Shown here: positions 17,390 to 24,936 of the stretch, in pieces | Layout: each line of letters starts with the position of its first letter | Position numbering within the stretch: position 1 is the first letter of the stretch | NCBI GenBank assembly: GCA_023444055.1 | Contig: JAEZRV010000063.1 | Coordinates: 25,610 to 89,609 of the forward strand | Direction of reading: 5' to 3' | Source: Bacillota bacterium | Lineage (GTDB): Bacteria > Bacillota > Clostridia > Acetivibrionales > DSM-1351 | Length of the DNA: 64,000 nt | The notes under the pieces: model-generated | Databases searched by the model: none | What the model saw: only the letters and a program-made list of their open reading frames with translations | What the model was told of the DNA's origin: nothing | Program-made: the position numbers and the translations under genes

Positions 17390-18502
17390 TTATCTTACTA
17401 ATACCGAATTTACAAGTAGTGGCACGGCAACATCGAGATATCCCGACTCCACACAGAATGTAGGGATATGCCAGCTTGCGCTTGTACCATCTTGTTTGCC
17501 ACTTCCCACCCAATAGAAGAAGGAAGGTATGTGCTCACCGAACACGGCAAAGTCCTCTGATCCTAGACACGGGAGGGTATCTGTTACATTCTCTACGCCA
17601 ACGGTAAGCGCCGCCGCCGTCCGCGCAAGTTCGGTGATTTCGTCTGAGTTCACAACGGCAGGTACCTGAGGCAGCCACTCAAGCTGACAGCTCACACCCA
17701 TGCCCTCCGCAGTAGCCTTCGCTATGCTTTCTGCACGGTTGAGTAAAATCTCGTGAACCGAATCGTCAAGGCTTCTTGCGCTACCTGTCATAACAGTGCG
17801 TTCGGGAGCGAGATTGTCCTCTGTCCCCGCGTGTATACTACACACAGAAAATACAGAAGCCTCGAATGGGTCTACAGAGCGGCTGATCACCGTCTGCACA
17901 GCAGTAATAAACTGTGCCGCCGCCGTGATTGGGTCGCGGCACAGTTGAGGCGTACCACCGTGTCCGGTTTTCCCTGTATATGTCAGACTAAAATTAGTTT
18001 TCCTTGCCATCAGCGCGCCTCGGTGCACAGCTATCCTGCCCACAGGGATCTCTGGTCGGTTATGTATTCCGAACAGACGTGTTGGCAAATGTGGTATAAG
18101 CTCCATCATTCCGTGTTCGAGCATTGCTTTTGCTCCATCTGTTGTTTCCTCCGCAGGCTGAAAGATAAAAAGCACGTTGCAGGGAAGCTCGTCCCTGATG
18201 CGCGTTAACATATCTGCAGCTCCAAGCAACGCCGCGGCATGATAATTGTGTCCGCAAAGGTGCATAGGGCCTCCTTCGGTATCCACAGCATCTATATCTG
18301 CGCGGAGTGCAACCGTTGTATCGCACCCCGCATCTAGATAAGCAAGCACGCCCGTTGGCATACCAAGGTCGATAAGACGTATGTTGTGTTCGGTTAGAAA
18401 CTGCCTTATAATCTCCGTTGTTTTGTATTCACCAAAGCTACGCTCCGGCATTTCAAAAAGAACTTGAGCCATGCTTTCTGCTATTTTTATTGCATGTATC
18501 AT
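17390..18502 (-). CDS. M20-family amidohydrolase/peptidase
   Basis: A 370-residue zinc hydrolase of the M20D type. Metal-binding elements are LRADIDAVDTEGG, MHLCGHNYHAA, FQPAEETTDGAKAM and a late ASWHIPTF; GIHNRPEIPVG and GTEDNLAPE are also typical. Such enzymes cleave N-acyl amino acids, aminobenzoyl-glutamate-like compounds or indole-acetyl conjugates; the substrate is unknown. The gene is visibly richer in G+C than its neighbours, with many GCC/GCG/CGC codons, so it was probably acquired. It has GGAGG upstream (CTGGAGGAAATAGG). Its 5' side is AT-rich and lacks an obvious partner gene. Confidence 0.85.
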   Translation of the reverse strand: MIHAIKIAESMAQVLFEMPERSFGEYKTTEIIRQFLTEHNIRLIDLGMPTGVLAYLDAGCDTTVALRADIDAVDTEGGPMHLCGHNYHAAALLGAADMLTRIRDELPCNVLFIFQPAEETTDGAKAMLEHGMMELIPHLPTRLFGIHNRPEIPVGRIAVHRGALMARKTNFSLTYTGKTGHGGTPQLCRDPITAAAQFITAVQTVISRSVDPFEASVFSVCSIHAGTEDNLAPERTVMTGSARSLDDSVHEILLNRAESIAKATAEGMGVSCQLEWLPQVPAVVNSDEITELARTAAALTVGVENVTDTLPCLGSEDFAVFGEHIPSFFYWVGSGKQDGTSASWHIPTFCVESGYLDVAVPLLVNSVLVR

Positions 18503-18513
18503 TCCTATTTCCT

Positions 18514-18672
18514 CCAGCAGGTTACCCTATTACTTGCGGCAGAGATACCTAGTTTTTCAGAAAAATAAGTTAATTTCATAAAATGAAGGACAGCAAGCAT
18601 CGCAAGCTCGACTTCTACAATAACCCAGTCTGTGCATTCATAAGGTGGCTCCTTATGCTTATCCGGCAGTCA
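18514..18672 (-). pseudogene. Short open relic upstream of the M20 gene
   Basis: On the minus strand an open frame of about 50 codons (PPYECTDWVIVEVELAML, then VLHFMKLTYFSEKLGI) ends a few bases before the M20 ribosome binding site and is closed upstream by TGA. It has no clear start codon near a ribosome binding site and no family that I recognise. It may be the end of a gene that came in with the M20 gene. The rest of 18673-18806 shows a small hairpin (CATAAGG/CCTTATG near 18639) and nothing else. Confidence 0.25.
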
Positions 18673-18806
18673 GTATATGTGTCCTTGTGTTATTTATTAT
18701 ACCATTGTTTTCTTTTTCATATACTGCTCGCTTTTTGTTGATTACAGTGGTCGGAAGATTGCCCTGTCATTCTGAGGAGTGAATGTGTTATTGTGTTTGG
18801 TTCTGG

Positions 18807-18860
18807 TAATATATTTGCTTTTTGTTATATCTTATAACTACATAAATATCAGGAGAACAA
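18807..18860 (+). repeat. 54-bp exact repeat of the defence-gene leader, copy 1
   Basis: This stretch is identical to 39907-39960, the leader of the SIR2-NACHT-WD40-TIR gene 21 kb away, including the AGGAGAACAA ribosome binding site. It contains a small palindrome, GTTATATCTTATAAC. Here no long frame starts at the matching position; the next gene is the RiPP precursor, about 100 bases on. It is thus an orphan leader left by recombination, or a mobile regulatory segment. Confidence 0.85.
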
Positions 18861-18890
18861 ATACAAACATTAATATTTAATTTGCATACG

Positions 18891-18919
18891 TTGCAATATA
18901 AGTCATTGAAGGTTATAAT
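18891..18919 (+). promoter_or_regulatory. Sigma-A promoter of the RiPP precursor
   Basis: TTGCAA (18891-18896) and TATAAT (18914-18919) are separated by 17 bases, an almost ideal vegetative promoter. Transcription would start about 35 bases before the precursor ATG at 18960, which has AAAGGAG upstream. Confidence 0.7.
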
Positions 18920-18959
18920 TGGTAGAGATAATCCACTTGTTAAAAGGAGTGACTTTAAA

Positions 18960-19205
18960 ATGCACAAATATGAGAATAAGAGCAAAAATGAAAAATATCA
19001 AGAAATTATTGAAAAAGCATGGAAAGATGAGGCTTTCAAGCAGGAACTCATCAAAAATGCCAATAAGGCTTTGAAGAGTGTGGGTGTAGATATTCCCAAA
19101 GGGGTTAAAGTAAAGGCAGTTGAAGAATCAGATACTCTGGTATATCTTGTAATACCACAAAAGCCAGAGCTATCTGAGGACGGTGACAAAGTCGGTATAT
19201 GGTAG
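18960..19205 (+). CDS. NHLP-type RiPP precursor peptide
   Basis: An 81-residue peptide whose first 70 residues resemble the nitrile-hydratase-like leader (NHLP): EKAWKDEAFKQELIKNANKA, then VGVDIPKGVKVKAVEES and DTLVYLVIPQKP. After this leader only a very short tail follows (ELSEDGDKVGIW), ending in tryptophan. NHLP leaders guide maturation enzymes; usual partners are NHLM exporters, LanM or radical SAM enzymes, none of which is encoded here. Upstream codons reach 18882, but the ATG at 18960 has AAAGGAG and the promoter lies inside that extension. The core could be modified on its C-terminal Trp; this is inference from the isoprenoid genes that follow. Confidence 0.75.
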   Translation: MHKYENKSKNEKYQEIIEKAWKDEAFKQELIKNANKALKSVGVDIPKGVKVKAVEESDTLVYLVIPQKPELSEDGDKVGIW

Positions 19206-19272
19206 TTTCTTAAAACAACATGTATAACATTTGACACAGTTTCTCGATTCTATATACATATCGGAGGTTTTA

Positions 19273-20418
19273 ATGGGAGAAGACGAAAAATACTTTGATA
19301 AGCAGGACATGTATGATATTTTGGAAGGTTCACTGCTTTTAGGCTGTGGAGGTGGTGGAGATAGAGGCTTCAGCAAGTTTCTACTAGAGCAATGCATCCT
19401 TACAATGGCATCTAGTGTTAAATATATTGAACCTAAAGATATTGAACTTGAATACTCAGCAGTATTTGGCCTAATGGGCTTTCCGAAACAATCACAGGAC
19501 ATGTTATTACAAAACTGCAACTTTATAGATAGTTTAAAAAATGGAATTAAAAATGCATATGCAGCAATGAAAGAAGCGGTAGGTACATCTGAGATAAGTC
19601 CAATATCTGTTGAAACGGGCTCCTTCAGTATTTTGACATCTATCTTGCTTTCTTTGTGCTGTGGAGTTCCTTTGGTTGATGGTGACTATGCAGGACGTTC
19701 TTATCCTATGTTGGACATGAGTACTATTGCAGCTGCAGGAGTAGACCCTTCACCTTTGGTGATTACATCAGCTTGCTCTAATTTGCAAATCAGGGTATCA
19801 AACGATGGAAATGTAGAAGACATTGAATCATTATGCAGAAATATTATTTGTAACAATGCCTTTATAGTTTCAGCAGGCCCAAATGAGCAGGCATTCGGTG
19901 GAATTGTCTCATTATTCCCGGCACAAACCGATACGATTGGAGATACTATAATAGCTAATACAATCACGAATTGCAGGGATATAGGTCGTACACTGAGAGA
20001 AAATAGTACAGACACAGTTGGGGCGATTATTAATAAGTATAATGGGTACAAGATTTTTCAAGGTAGGATCACAAAAATTGAACAAAGTATAATATCCGGA
20101 TATTGCAGAGGAATGGTAACCATTGAAAATGATGTGGATACGGTATATGTTGAGTTTTTGAATGAAAATTTCCTTGTTTGGTTAAAAAATAAAGGCGTTA
20201 TTGCAATGGCGCCAGATTTGATTTGCTATATTGATCAATCGGGAAAACCATTTAGTAATAATGATATAAAGGTAAATCAGGATATTAATATAATCGGGTT
20301 TAAAGCAAATCCAAAGCTGCTTGAATCAGGTGTTTTAAACAGATACGAAAATGCTATTGAAAAGTATTTTGGGTACTTTGGAGGCTATACACCCATTGAT
20401 AAATTATTTCAAATATAA
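19273..20418 (+). CDS. DUF917 family protein (hydantoinase/thiohydantoin-related)
   Basis: About 381 residues starting at an ATG preceded by GGAGG. Typical DUF917 features are LLLGCGGGGDRGFSKFL near the start, GVPLVDGDYAGRSYPMLDMST and ITSACSNLQIRVSNDG in the middle, and APDLICYIDQSGKPF near the end. Characterised relatives act in hydantoin or S-methyl-thiohydantoin breakdown, so hydrolysis or desulfuration of a cyclic amide is possible. It follows the RiPP precursor by 67 bases on the same strand and is likely co-transcribed, which would be a new setting for the family. Confidence 0.75.
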   Translation: MGEDEKYFDKQDMYDILEGSLLLGCGGGGDRGFSKFLLEQCILTMASSVKYIEPKDIELEYSAVFGLMGFPKQSQDMLLQNCNFIDSLKNGIKNAYAAMKEAVGTSEISPISVETGSFSILTSILLSLCCGVPLVDGDYAGRSYPMLDMSTIAAAGVDPSPLVITSACSNLQIRVSNDGNVEDIESLCRNIICNNAFIVSAGPNEQAFGGIVSLFPAQTDTIGDTIIANTITNCRDIGRTLRENSTDTVGAIINKYNGYKIFQGRITKIEQSIISGYCRGMVTIENDVDTVYVEFLNENFLVWLKNKGVIAMAPDLICYIDQSGKPFSNNDIKVNQDINIIGFKANPKLLESGVLNRYENAIEKYFGYFGGYTPIDKLFQI

Positions 20419-20437
20419 CGAGGCAAGAAAATGTCCC

Positions 20438-20453
20438 CCACTTCTATAAGTGG
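20438..20453. terminator. Small hairpin between convergent genes
   Basis: CCACTT and AAGTGG form a 6-bp stem with a CTAT loop between the DUF917 stop and the end of the minus-strand cyclase-like gene. No clear T-run follows, so this is only a possible bidirectional terminator. Confidence 0.3.
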
Positions 20454-20476
20454 CGTTATAAAATCCAAAATAACAT

Positions 20477-21373
20477 TTATAAAAACTTTGATAGTACCCT
20501 TATCACGCTAGATGTAGTAATAGTTCCCATGTAGTCGGTATAGTATTCCCCCTGTGAAGAAATCCAGGGTTTTTGACATGCAGGGTCAGTAACTCGGAGT
20601 GATGGACTTCCATTCCAAGCACCTGAGTTTTCTTGCATATCAAATAAACTTTGAAAAGCTTTATCATAAGGATAGGTGTTTTGTTTCAAAATATTAAGTA
20701 TTCCTAATGCCCATGCAAAATCAAAGCAAGAATATATATTGATTTTCATATTTTGAGCAATTAAGAAGATGGGAACATCAAGTCTATCATAAAGCTCCAG
20801 CATATAATAGGTTCCATATAGGTTGTTACGCCACCAGTAAGTAGGCCATGAGCCATCATGTAAGCGAATACTGTCGCAATAGCTTAGTAGTTCAGGTTTA
20901 ATAGACTGGAGCCTGTCATTATCTAAAGCAAGACTAGCGGCTGCTGTTACATCTGGATGAGGTTTGCCCCAATTTGTTTTATTACAGTATGTGCTGAATC
21001 CACCGTTATGATCATAATGCTGCATTAGGCACTCTTCATCCTCTGAACGCACCTCAATGTTCAATTCACGAAAAAGGCGGATTACATGAGCTGTAGTATC
21101 TGCATCAACACCTGTATTCCTATTATATCCCCAGCCGGCTTTATAAGTTTGGAATTCTTTTAAAAATTGGGCTGCATGGCAGGCAGACGATATACCTTTT
21201 TCATTATTTGTCATTCTGGATGCATAGATCATACCTAATGCTGTATAAGCTGTAACCCACTGATCAGATGCACCCACAGGCAAACAATAATCAGTCCATG
21301 AGCCATCACTATTTTGAATATCAATTAAATAATCTATTGCACGTTCTATCATCTGTTCGATTAAACTCAACAT
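20477..21373 (-). CDS. Squalene-cyclase/prenyltransferase-repeat protein
   Basis: A 298-residue alpha-barrel protein of the terpene cyclase/protein prenyltransferase repeat superfamily. It has QW-like repeats (QNSDGSWTDY, RLHDGSWPTYWW, DMQENSGAWNG). It also has VDADTTAHVIR, which resembles the DxDD/DxDDTA acid motif of class II cyclases, with Thr in one position. It is half the length of squalene-hopene cyclases, so it has one barrel rather than two. It may cyclise or bind an isoprenoid. The upstream gene ends six bases before it, so the two are probably co-translated. Confidence 0.65.
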   Translation of the reverse strand: MLSLIEQMIERAIDYLIDIQNSDGSWTDYCLPVGASDQWVTAYTALGMIYASRMTNNEKGISSACHAAQFLKEFQTYKAGWGYNRNTGVDADTTAHVIRLFRELNIEVRSEDEECLMQHYDHNGGFSTYCNKTNWGKPHPDVTAAASLALDNDRLQSIKPELLSYCDSIRLHDGSWPTYWWRNNLYGTYYMLELYDRLDVPIFLIAQNMKINIYSCFDFAWALGILNILKQNTYPYDKAFQSLFDMQENSGAWNGSPSLRVTDPACQKPWISSQGEYYTDYMGTITTSSVIRVLSKFL

Positions 21374-21378
21374 GATAT

Positions 21379-22404
21379 TTAGTCTCTACCTTTCAAATAA
21401 ATATTTAGGCGAGGTTCTCCTTTATAGTTAACTCCAATACCTATAAAAGAAATTGCAAGGTTATTTTCGTTCATTAATGAACCAATTGGTACATACTGCA
21501 AGCCTAACGCTTGACTGCAATTATAAATAGCTTCTTCTGCTTCTTTTTGTTTAAATAATAAATGATTTTCTGAGATATCTAATTTTATGTCAATAATTCT
21601 ACCATTCTCAGGATGTATACCTATATTATAAAATATGCTTTCATGAGATAAACCTATGTCTCTGAGGAGTATTTGAAAGCATTTTGATGTACCTAGTAAA
21701 GCTACTTGCGGAAATAAGTTTCCTAAAAAGCCTTCTGGAAAAATCTTTAGAGCCCTTATGTATAATTTTAATTTGCTTTTTGTCATGTCATAGCCTTCAA
21801 TACCTACACTGGAAAGCCAACTGTAAGGTCGGAAAGCTTCAACCACCTTGATTGCAGCCGTGTTTCTTAATTTTTCAGAAAACCATTCGATGGCTTTGTC
21901 CCATGCTGGATCTATTTCATTTCCTGACGTATCTATGTACATAGCTATACCCTTTTCACTGACAGAAGCAGCAAGCCAAAAAACTCCATAAGTGAAATTT
22001 TTAATCTCAATTTCATCTTTTGGCCCGAAGATAGAAAGCATATCTTCAATCATAGTCTTTAATCCAGTTGCGTTTGATCTGAAAACGGTCTTCCATAATG
22101 CGTTTTTTGCGCGACCATATCTGTTGAAATAATTTGGGTCATCACTTGCAGGATCGGCAATAAGTCTGCATTTGTGAGCATCTCGGCTCAATGTTATGCA
22201 TAATTGCAGAGGTGCTTGGTCTGCATTTAGACCTGAACATCCTTGCTTATTATCATGTAAAACATTCGGAAGATCAAGAAGTTCTTCTGCTAAAGCTTCA
22301 ACCTCTTCAAGCAATATGTTATCTACATGTGCATAAGCTTGTGTAAGCTGCATTGCACGTTTTAAACGGACTGAGAATTCATCTTGATAACCTTCGATTT
22401 GCAT
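21379..22404 (-). CDS. Possible ABBA-type aromatic prenyltransferase-like protein
   Basis: I do not recognise this 341-residue protein with certainty. Its pattern suggests an ABBA prenyltransferase: an early LSRDAHKCRLIADPASDD, a central strand ending KSKLKLYIRAL (compare the KxYf strands of indole prenyltransferases), RIIDIKLDISE, and a final SFIGIGVNYKG and LNIYLKGRD. No transmembrane segment or signal peptide is seen. The start has GAGG upstream. It lies between glycine-rich proteins and a cyclase-like protein, near an isoprenoid synthase-like gene, so an isoprenoid-transfer role fits. A structure prediction is needed before naming it. Confidence 0.4.
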   Translation of the reverse strand: MQIEGYQDEFSVRLKRAMQLTQAYAHVDNILLEEVEALAEELLDLPNVLHDNKQGCSGLNADQAPLQLCITLSRDAHKCRLIADPASDDPNYFNRYGRAKNALWKTVFRSNATGLKTMIEDMLSIFGPKDEIEIKNFTYGVFWLAASVSEKGIAMYIDTSGNEIDPAWDKAIEWFSEKLRNTAAIKVVEAFRPYSWLSSVGIEGYDMTKSKLKLYIRALKIFPEGFLGNLFPQVALLGTSKCFQILLRDIGLSHESIFYNIGIHPENGRIIDIKLDISENHLLFKQKEAEEAIYNCSQALGLQYVPIGSLMNENNLAISFIGIGVNYKGEPRLNIYLKGRD

Positions 22405-22536
22405 AGTAATACCTCTCTGTTTTCAACTTTTAGAAACAAAAATCAGGGATAAACTTTCATTGTTTAGTAGTCGCTTACCCCCGATAAATTTACCCTAACT
22501 CCTTCTTGAGTTTGGTTTTTGTCGTTCATTGATTTG

Positions 22537-23202
22537 TCATGATGATGGAGGCCATATAAATGACCATTTACCTTGTTTTCCAGGGGTGCCTGGTTTTCCA
22601 TTATTTCCAGGATTACCGCTCTGCCCTTGGTTTCCACCATTTTTACCGCCCATACCGCCGCTTCCTCCAACTCCTCCTATTCCACCGACTCCACCATCGG
22701 CAGCCTTTGTTGATATGACAAAATTCTTTTGCATATTTACAGGGGTATAGATAGTTAATGAAGGTCCATTGCCGCCAGAGCCACCGTCGCCTCCATTACC
22801 TCCAATTCCACCTACGCCTCCATTACCACCTTTACCGGTATCACTTGAGGGTGTAGTAGAAATGTTTTTACCATCCCCTCCGTTGCCACCGTTACCGCCG
22901 GCTCCACCATTTCCGCCAGTGCCGCCAGTGCCGCCGCAAATTTTTATACTTACAAGGCCCTCAAGCTGTGCGGCATATATAGTTGCATCAGCAGCACTAG
23001 CTCCATTACCTCCTAAAGCACCGTTTATCCCTGCGCCTCCGGAGCCGCCATCAGTTGCTGGTATAGGAGTTGCTTTACCGTTCCAATCTTTTTGTTCGCT
23101 ATAATCAGTACCACGTGAGCCATTAGCGCCTGTAGAACCACTTTGCCCATTGTTACCATTAACAGCAGTATATATAATGATAGGATCATTGGTATTATCC
23201 AT
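22537..23202 (-). CDS. Glycine-rich repeat protein A
   Basis: A 221-residue protein dominated by GGxGG/GGNGG repeats, which would suit polyglycine-II helices or a collagen-like bundle. Two non-repetitive segments break the repeats: ADATIYAAQLEGLVSIKI and LTIYTPVNMQKNFVIS. It opens with YTAVNGNNGQSG and closes with KQGKWSFIWPPSS. It lacks a signal peptide. The paralogue at 23434 has the same plan. The proline-rich plus-strand frames over it are mirror images of the glycine codons. Function is unknown; a structural or carrier role in the locus is conjecture. Confidence 0.7.
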   Translation of the reverse strand: MDNTNDPIIIYTAVNGNNGQSGSTGANGSRGTDYSEQKDWNGKATPIPATDGGSGGAGINGALGGNGASAADATIYAAQLEGLVSIKICGGTGGTGGNGGAGGNGGNGGDGKNISTTPSSDTGKGGNGGVGGIGGNGGDGGSGGNGPSLTIYTPVNMQKNFVISTKAADGGVGGIGGVGGSGGMGGKNGGNQGQSGNPGNNGKPGTPGKQGKWSFIWPPSS

Positions 23203-23340
23203 TCTTATCCTGCCTTTCTTAATAGCAGCATATCTATTTTTATAAATAGACTGCTAGAAAATATAATTTAAAAAAATACTAGAAAATATAGCAATAATAG
23301 AAGTAAACTCAAGATATGTCCAAGCTATATTTTCTTTACG

Positions 23341-23394
23341 ACTCAATAATAAAGAGCAGACACGTATCATATCGCTCTTTATTATTAGTTGAGT
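23341..23394. terminator. Hairpin between the two glycine-rich genes
   Basis: An imperfect stem (ACTCAA..AATAAAGAGC with GCTCTTTATTATTAGTTGAGT in part) surrounds a loop of about 16 bases. It lies after the stop of the 23434 gene on the minus strand and may terminate or stabilise its transcript; a T-run is missing. The rest of 23203-23433 shows only a second small hairpin near 23223-23254. Confidence 0.45.
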
Positions 23395-23433
23395 TGCATA
23401 CAAACAAAATAAAAACTACCGAGTGAAGACTTT

Positions 23434-24069
23434 TTATGATTGTACTGGAGGCCATGCAAACGTCCATTTGCCCTGTCTACCCGGATTACCTACTTGACCG
23501 TTAGCCCCTGGAGTTCCATTATTGCCTACGTTGCCGCCGCTACCACTGCCAGCTGCTCCAGCTTTGCCGCCTATACCACCTACACCACCAACTCCACCAC
23601 TTGCAGGATTTGCAGAAATAACAAAATTCGCCTGGTATTCAGCAGGAGTGTAAATAGTCAAAGATGGACCATTACCGCCATCTCCACCTTTGCCTCCGTT
23701 GCCTCCTGCACCGCCGTTACCACCGCTTCCAGCCGATGAACCATCGCTCTGGTCTCCGCCGTTTCCACCGTTTCCGCCGTTGCCACCATTCCCGCCATTT
23801 CCACCCAAGCCTCCAAGAATAGAAATAGCTACTAGACCATCCAAAGTCCCTGCATAGATTGTGGCATCAGCAGCACTTGAGCCATTTCCTCCTGCAGCGC
23901 CATCTATTCCTTTTCCACCAGCACCACCATCTGATGCTGGGTATCGTGAGGTTGAACCTTTCCAGTCTGTTTCTGAATGCCCATTTGCTCCGTTATTTCC
24001 ATTTGAACCTACTCCGCCATTCTGGCCATTTTGTCCATTTGGAGCGGTATACCTAATTAAATCCTCCAT
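23434..24069 (-). CDS. Glycine-rich repeat protein B
   Basis: A 211-residue paralogue of the protein at 22537: YTAPNGQNGQNG at the N-terminus, ADATIYAGTLDGLVAISI and LTIYTPAEYQANFVIS in the middle, long GGNGG runs, and RQGKWTFAWPP at the end. The non-glycine segments are kept between the two copies while the glycine runs vary in length, which points to selection on both parts. It has a strong GGGAGG site. No signal peptide or membrane helix is present. Confidence 0.7.
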   Translation of the reverse strand: MEDLIRYTAPNGQNGQNGGVGSNGNNGANGHSETDWKGSTSRYPASDGGAGGKGIDGAAGGNGSSAADATIYAGTLDGLVAISILGGLGGNGGNGGNGGNGGNGGDQSDGSSAGSGGNGGAGGNGGKGGDGGNGPSLTIYTPAEYQANFVISANPASGGVGGVGGIGGKAGAAGSGSGGNVGNNGTPGANGQVGNPGRQGKWTFAWPPVQS

Positions 24070-24136
24070 AATTATAACCTCCCTGCAGATACCTGCATAA
24101 TTTAAAATTTAAGTTACTTCTTGACGAATCACCGAG

Positions 24137-24664
24137 TTATTTTGTTTTTGCATTAACTAACTTGTTTACAGATATCCCTAACACACCATAACAAGTAATC
24201 TTACCGTTATCAGTGAAAGTAAGTGTATCAGCTACCAACTGCTTTGGGTCACCTGGTGCTATAATCATTTCACTTGAGATGGTATAATTAATAGCCTCAG
24301 CAACATGCACAGTAACAGGGCAAATTACTTTTTCAATTTGACCTTTCAAATGTTGCAACTGTTCACTATTACCATATATATATGCATTTGCAGCAGTATG
24401 TACATTTTCAGAAGTAACTTCCGTTATTGTTGCTGCAAGGTTCATATTGATGGATTCTTTAAGAACACCTTTTGCAAAATGATTATTACAGTTACCAATG
24501 TGGCGTTTGATCTCATCCAGATCGTTAAGCTCAATGGTTTTAACTTTAAATGGAGCGCTAGTATCACTCCATACAGTAGGTTGGTCAATAACAGTTGTGT
24601 CTTTCTTTAAATCGTTAATTCCGAACATTTCTAGCTTAGCCTTCACTACGTCGTCAGCTTTCAT
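24137..24664 (-). CDS. Unknown protein in the isoprenoid/glycine-rich cluster
   Basis: A soluble 175-residue protein that I cannot assign. The N-terminal third is charged (DDVVKAKLEMFGINDLKKD); the rest alternates hydrophobic strands, such as VICPVTVHVAEAINYTISSE and ADTLTFTDNGKITCYGVLGI, suggesting a beta-rich fold. The start has AGGAGG. It precedes the glycine-rich genes on the same strand and is probably in their operon. Confidence 0.6.
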   Translation of the reverse strand: MKADDVVKAKLEMFGINDLKKDTTVIDQPTVWSDTSAPFKVKTIELNDLDEIKRHIGNCNNHFAKGVLKESINMNLAATITEVTSENVHTAANAYIYGNSEQLQHLKGQIEKVICPVTVHVAEAINYTISSEMIIAPGDPKQLVADTLTFTDNGKITCYGVLGISVNKLVNAKTK

Positions 24665-24796
24665 AATAAACCTCCTAAAAAAATTAAATTTTATAGATTC
24701 ATAGTAAACCCTAAATCATATCTACCGTTGCTTACTGGAATCTTTCATGAATAATTTTACTATTATATCTATTTTTTGAATTTGTTTTTAGATGAG

Positions 24797-24880
24797 ATGC
24801 ACAAAAAAATAGATGAAAGATATAAATTTGATATTGAATGAATAATTCAATCCATATCAAATGTATAAATTCATCTATTT
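24797..24880 (-). terminator. Long-hairpin terminator after the isoprenoid synthase-like gene
   Basis: Imperfect arms of about 33 bases (24807-24840 with 24846-24880) form a long hairpin; on the minus strand it is followed by seven T residues near 24797-24808. It separates the gene ending at 24937 from the downstream glycine-rich operon, so those genes need their own promoter in 24665-24800. Confidence 0.75.
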
Positions 24881-24936
24881 ATAAGAACTAAGCAGGGAAG
24901 GATATCTGATATATTAGCATATTATGTAATGTAACA

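Noticed and set aside
17753..18208. Plus-strand ORF inside the M20 region
   Set aside because: Antisense to a complete M20 enzyme and rich in random-looking Cys, His and Arg; explained by high GC.
22529..23104. Proline-rich plus-strand frames over the glycine-rich genes
   Set aside because: Pro codons are the reverse complements of Gly codons; the minus-strand frames have ribosome binding sites and a paralogue, the plus-strand ones do not.
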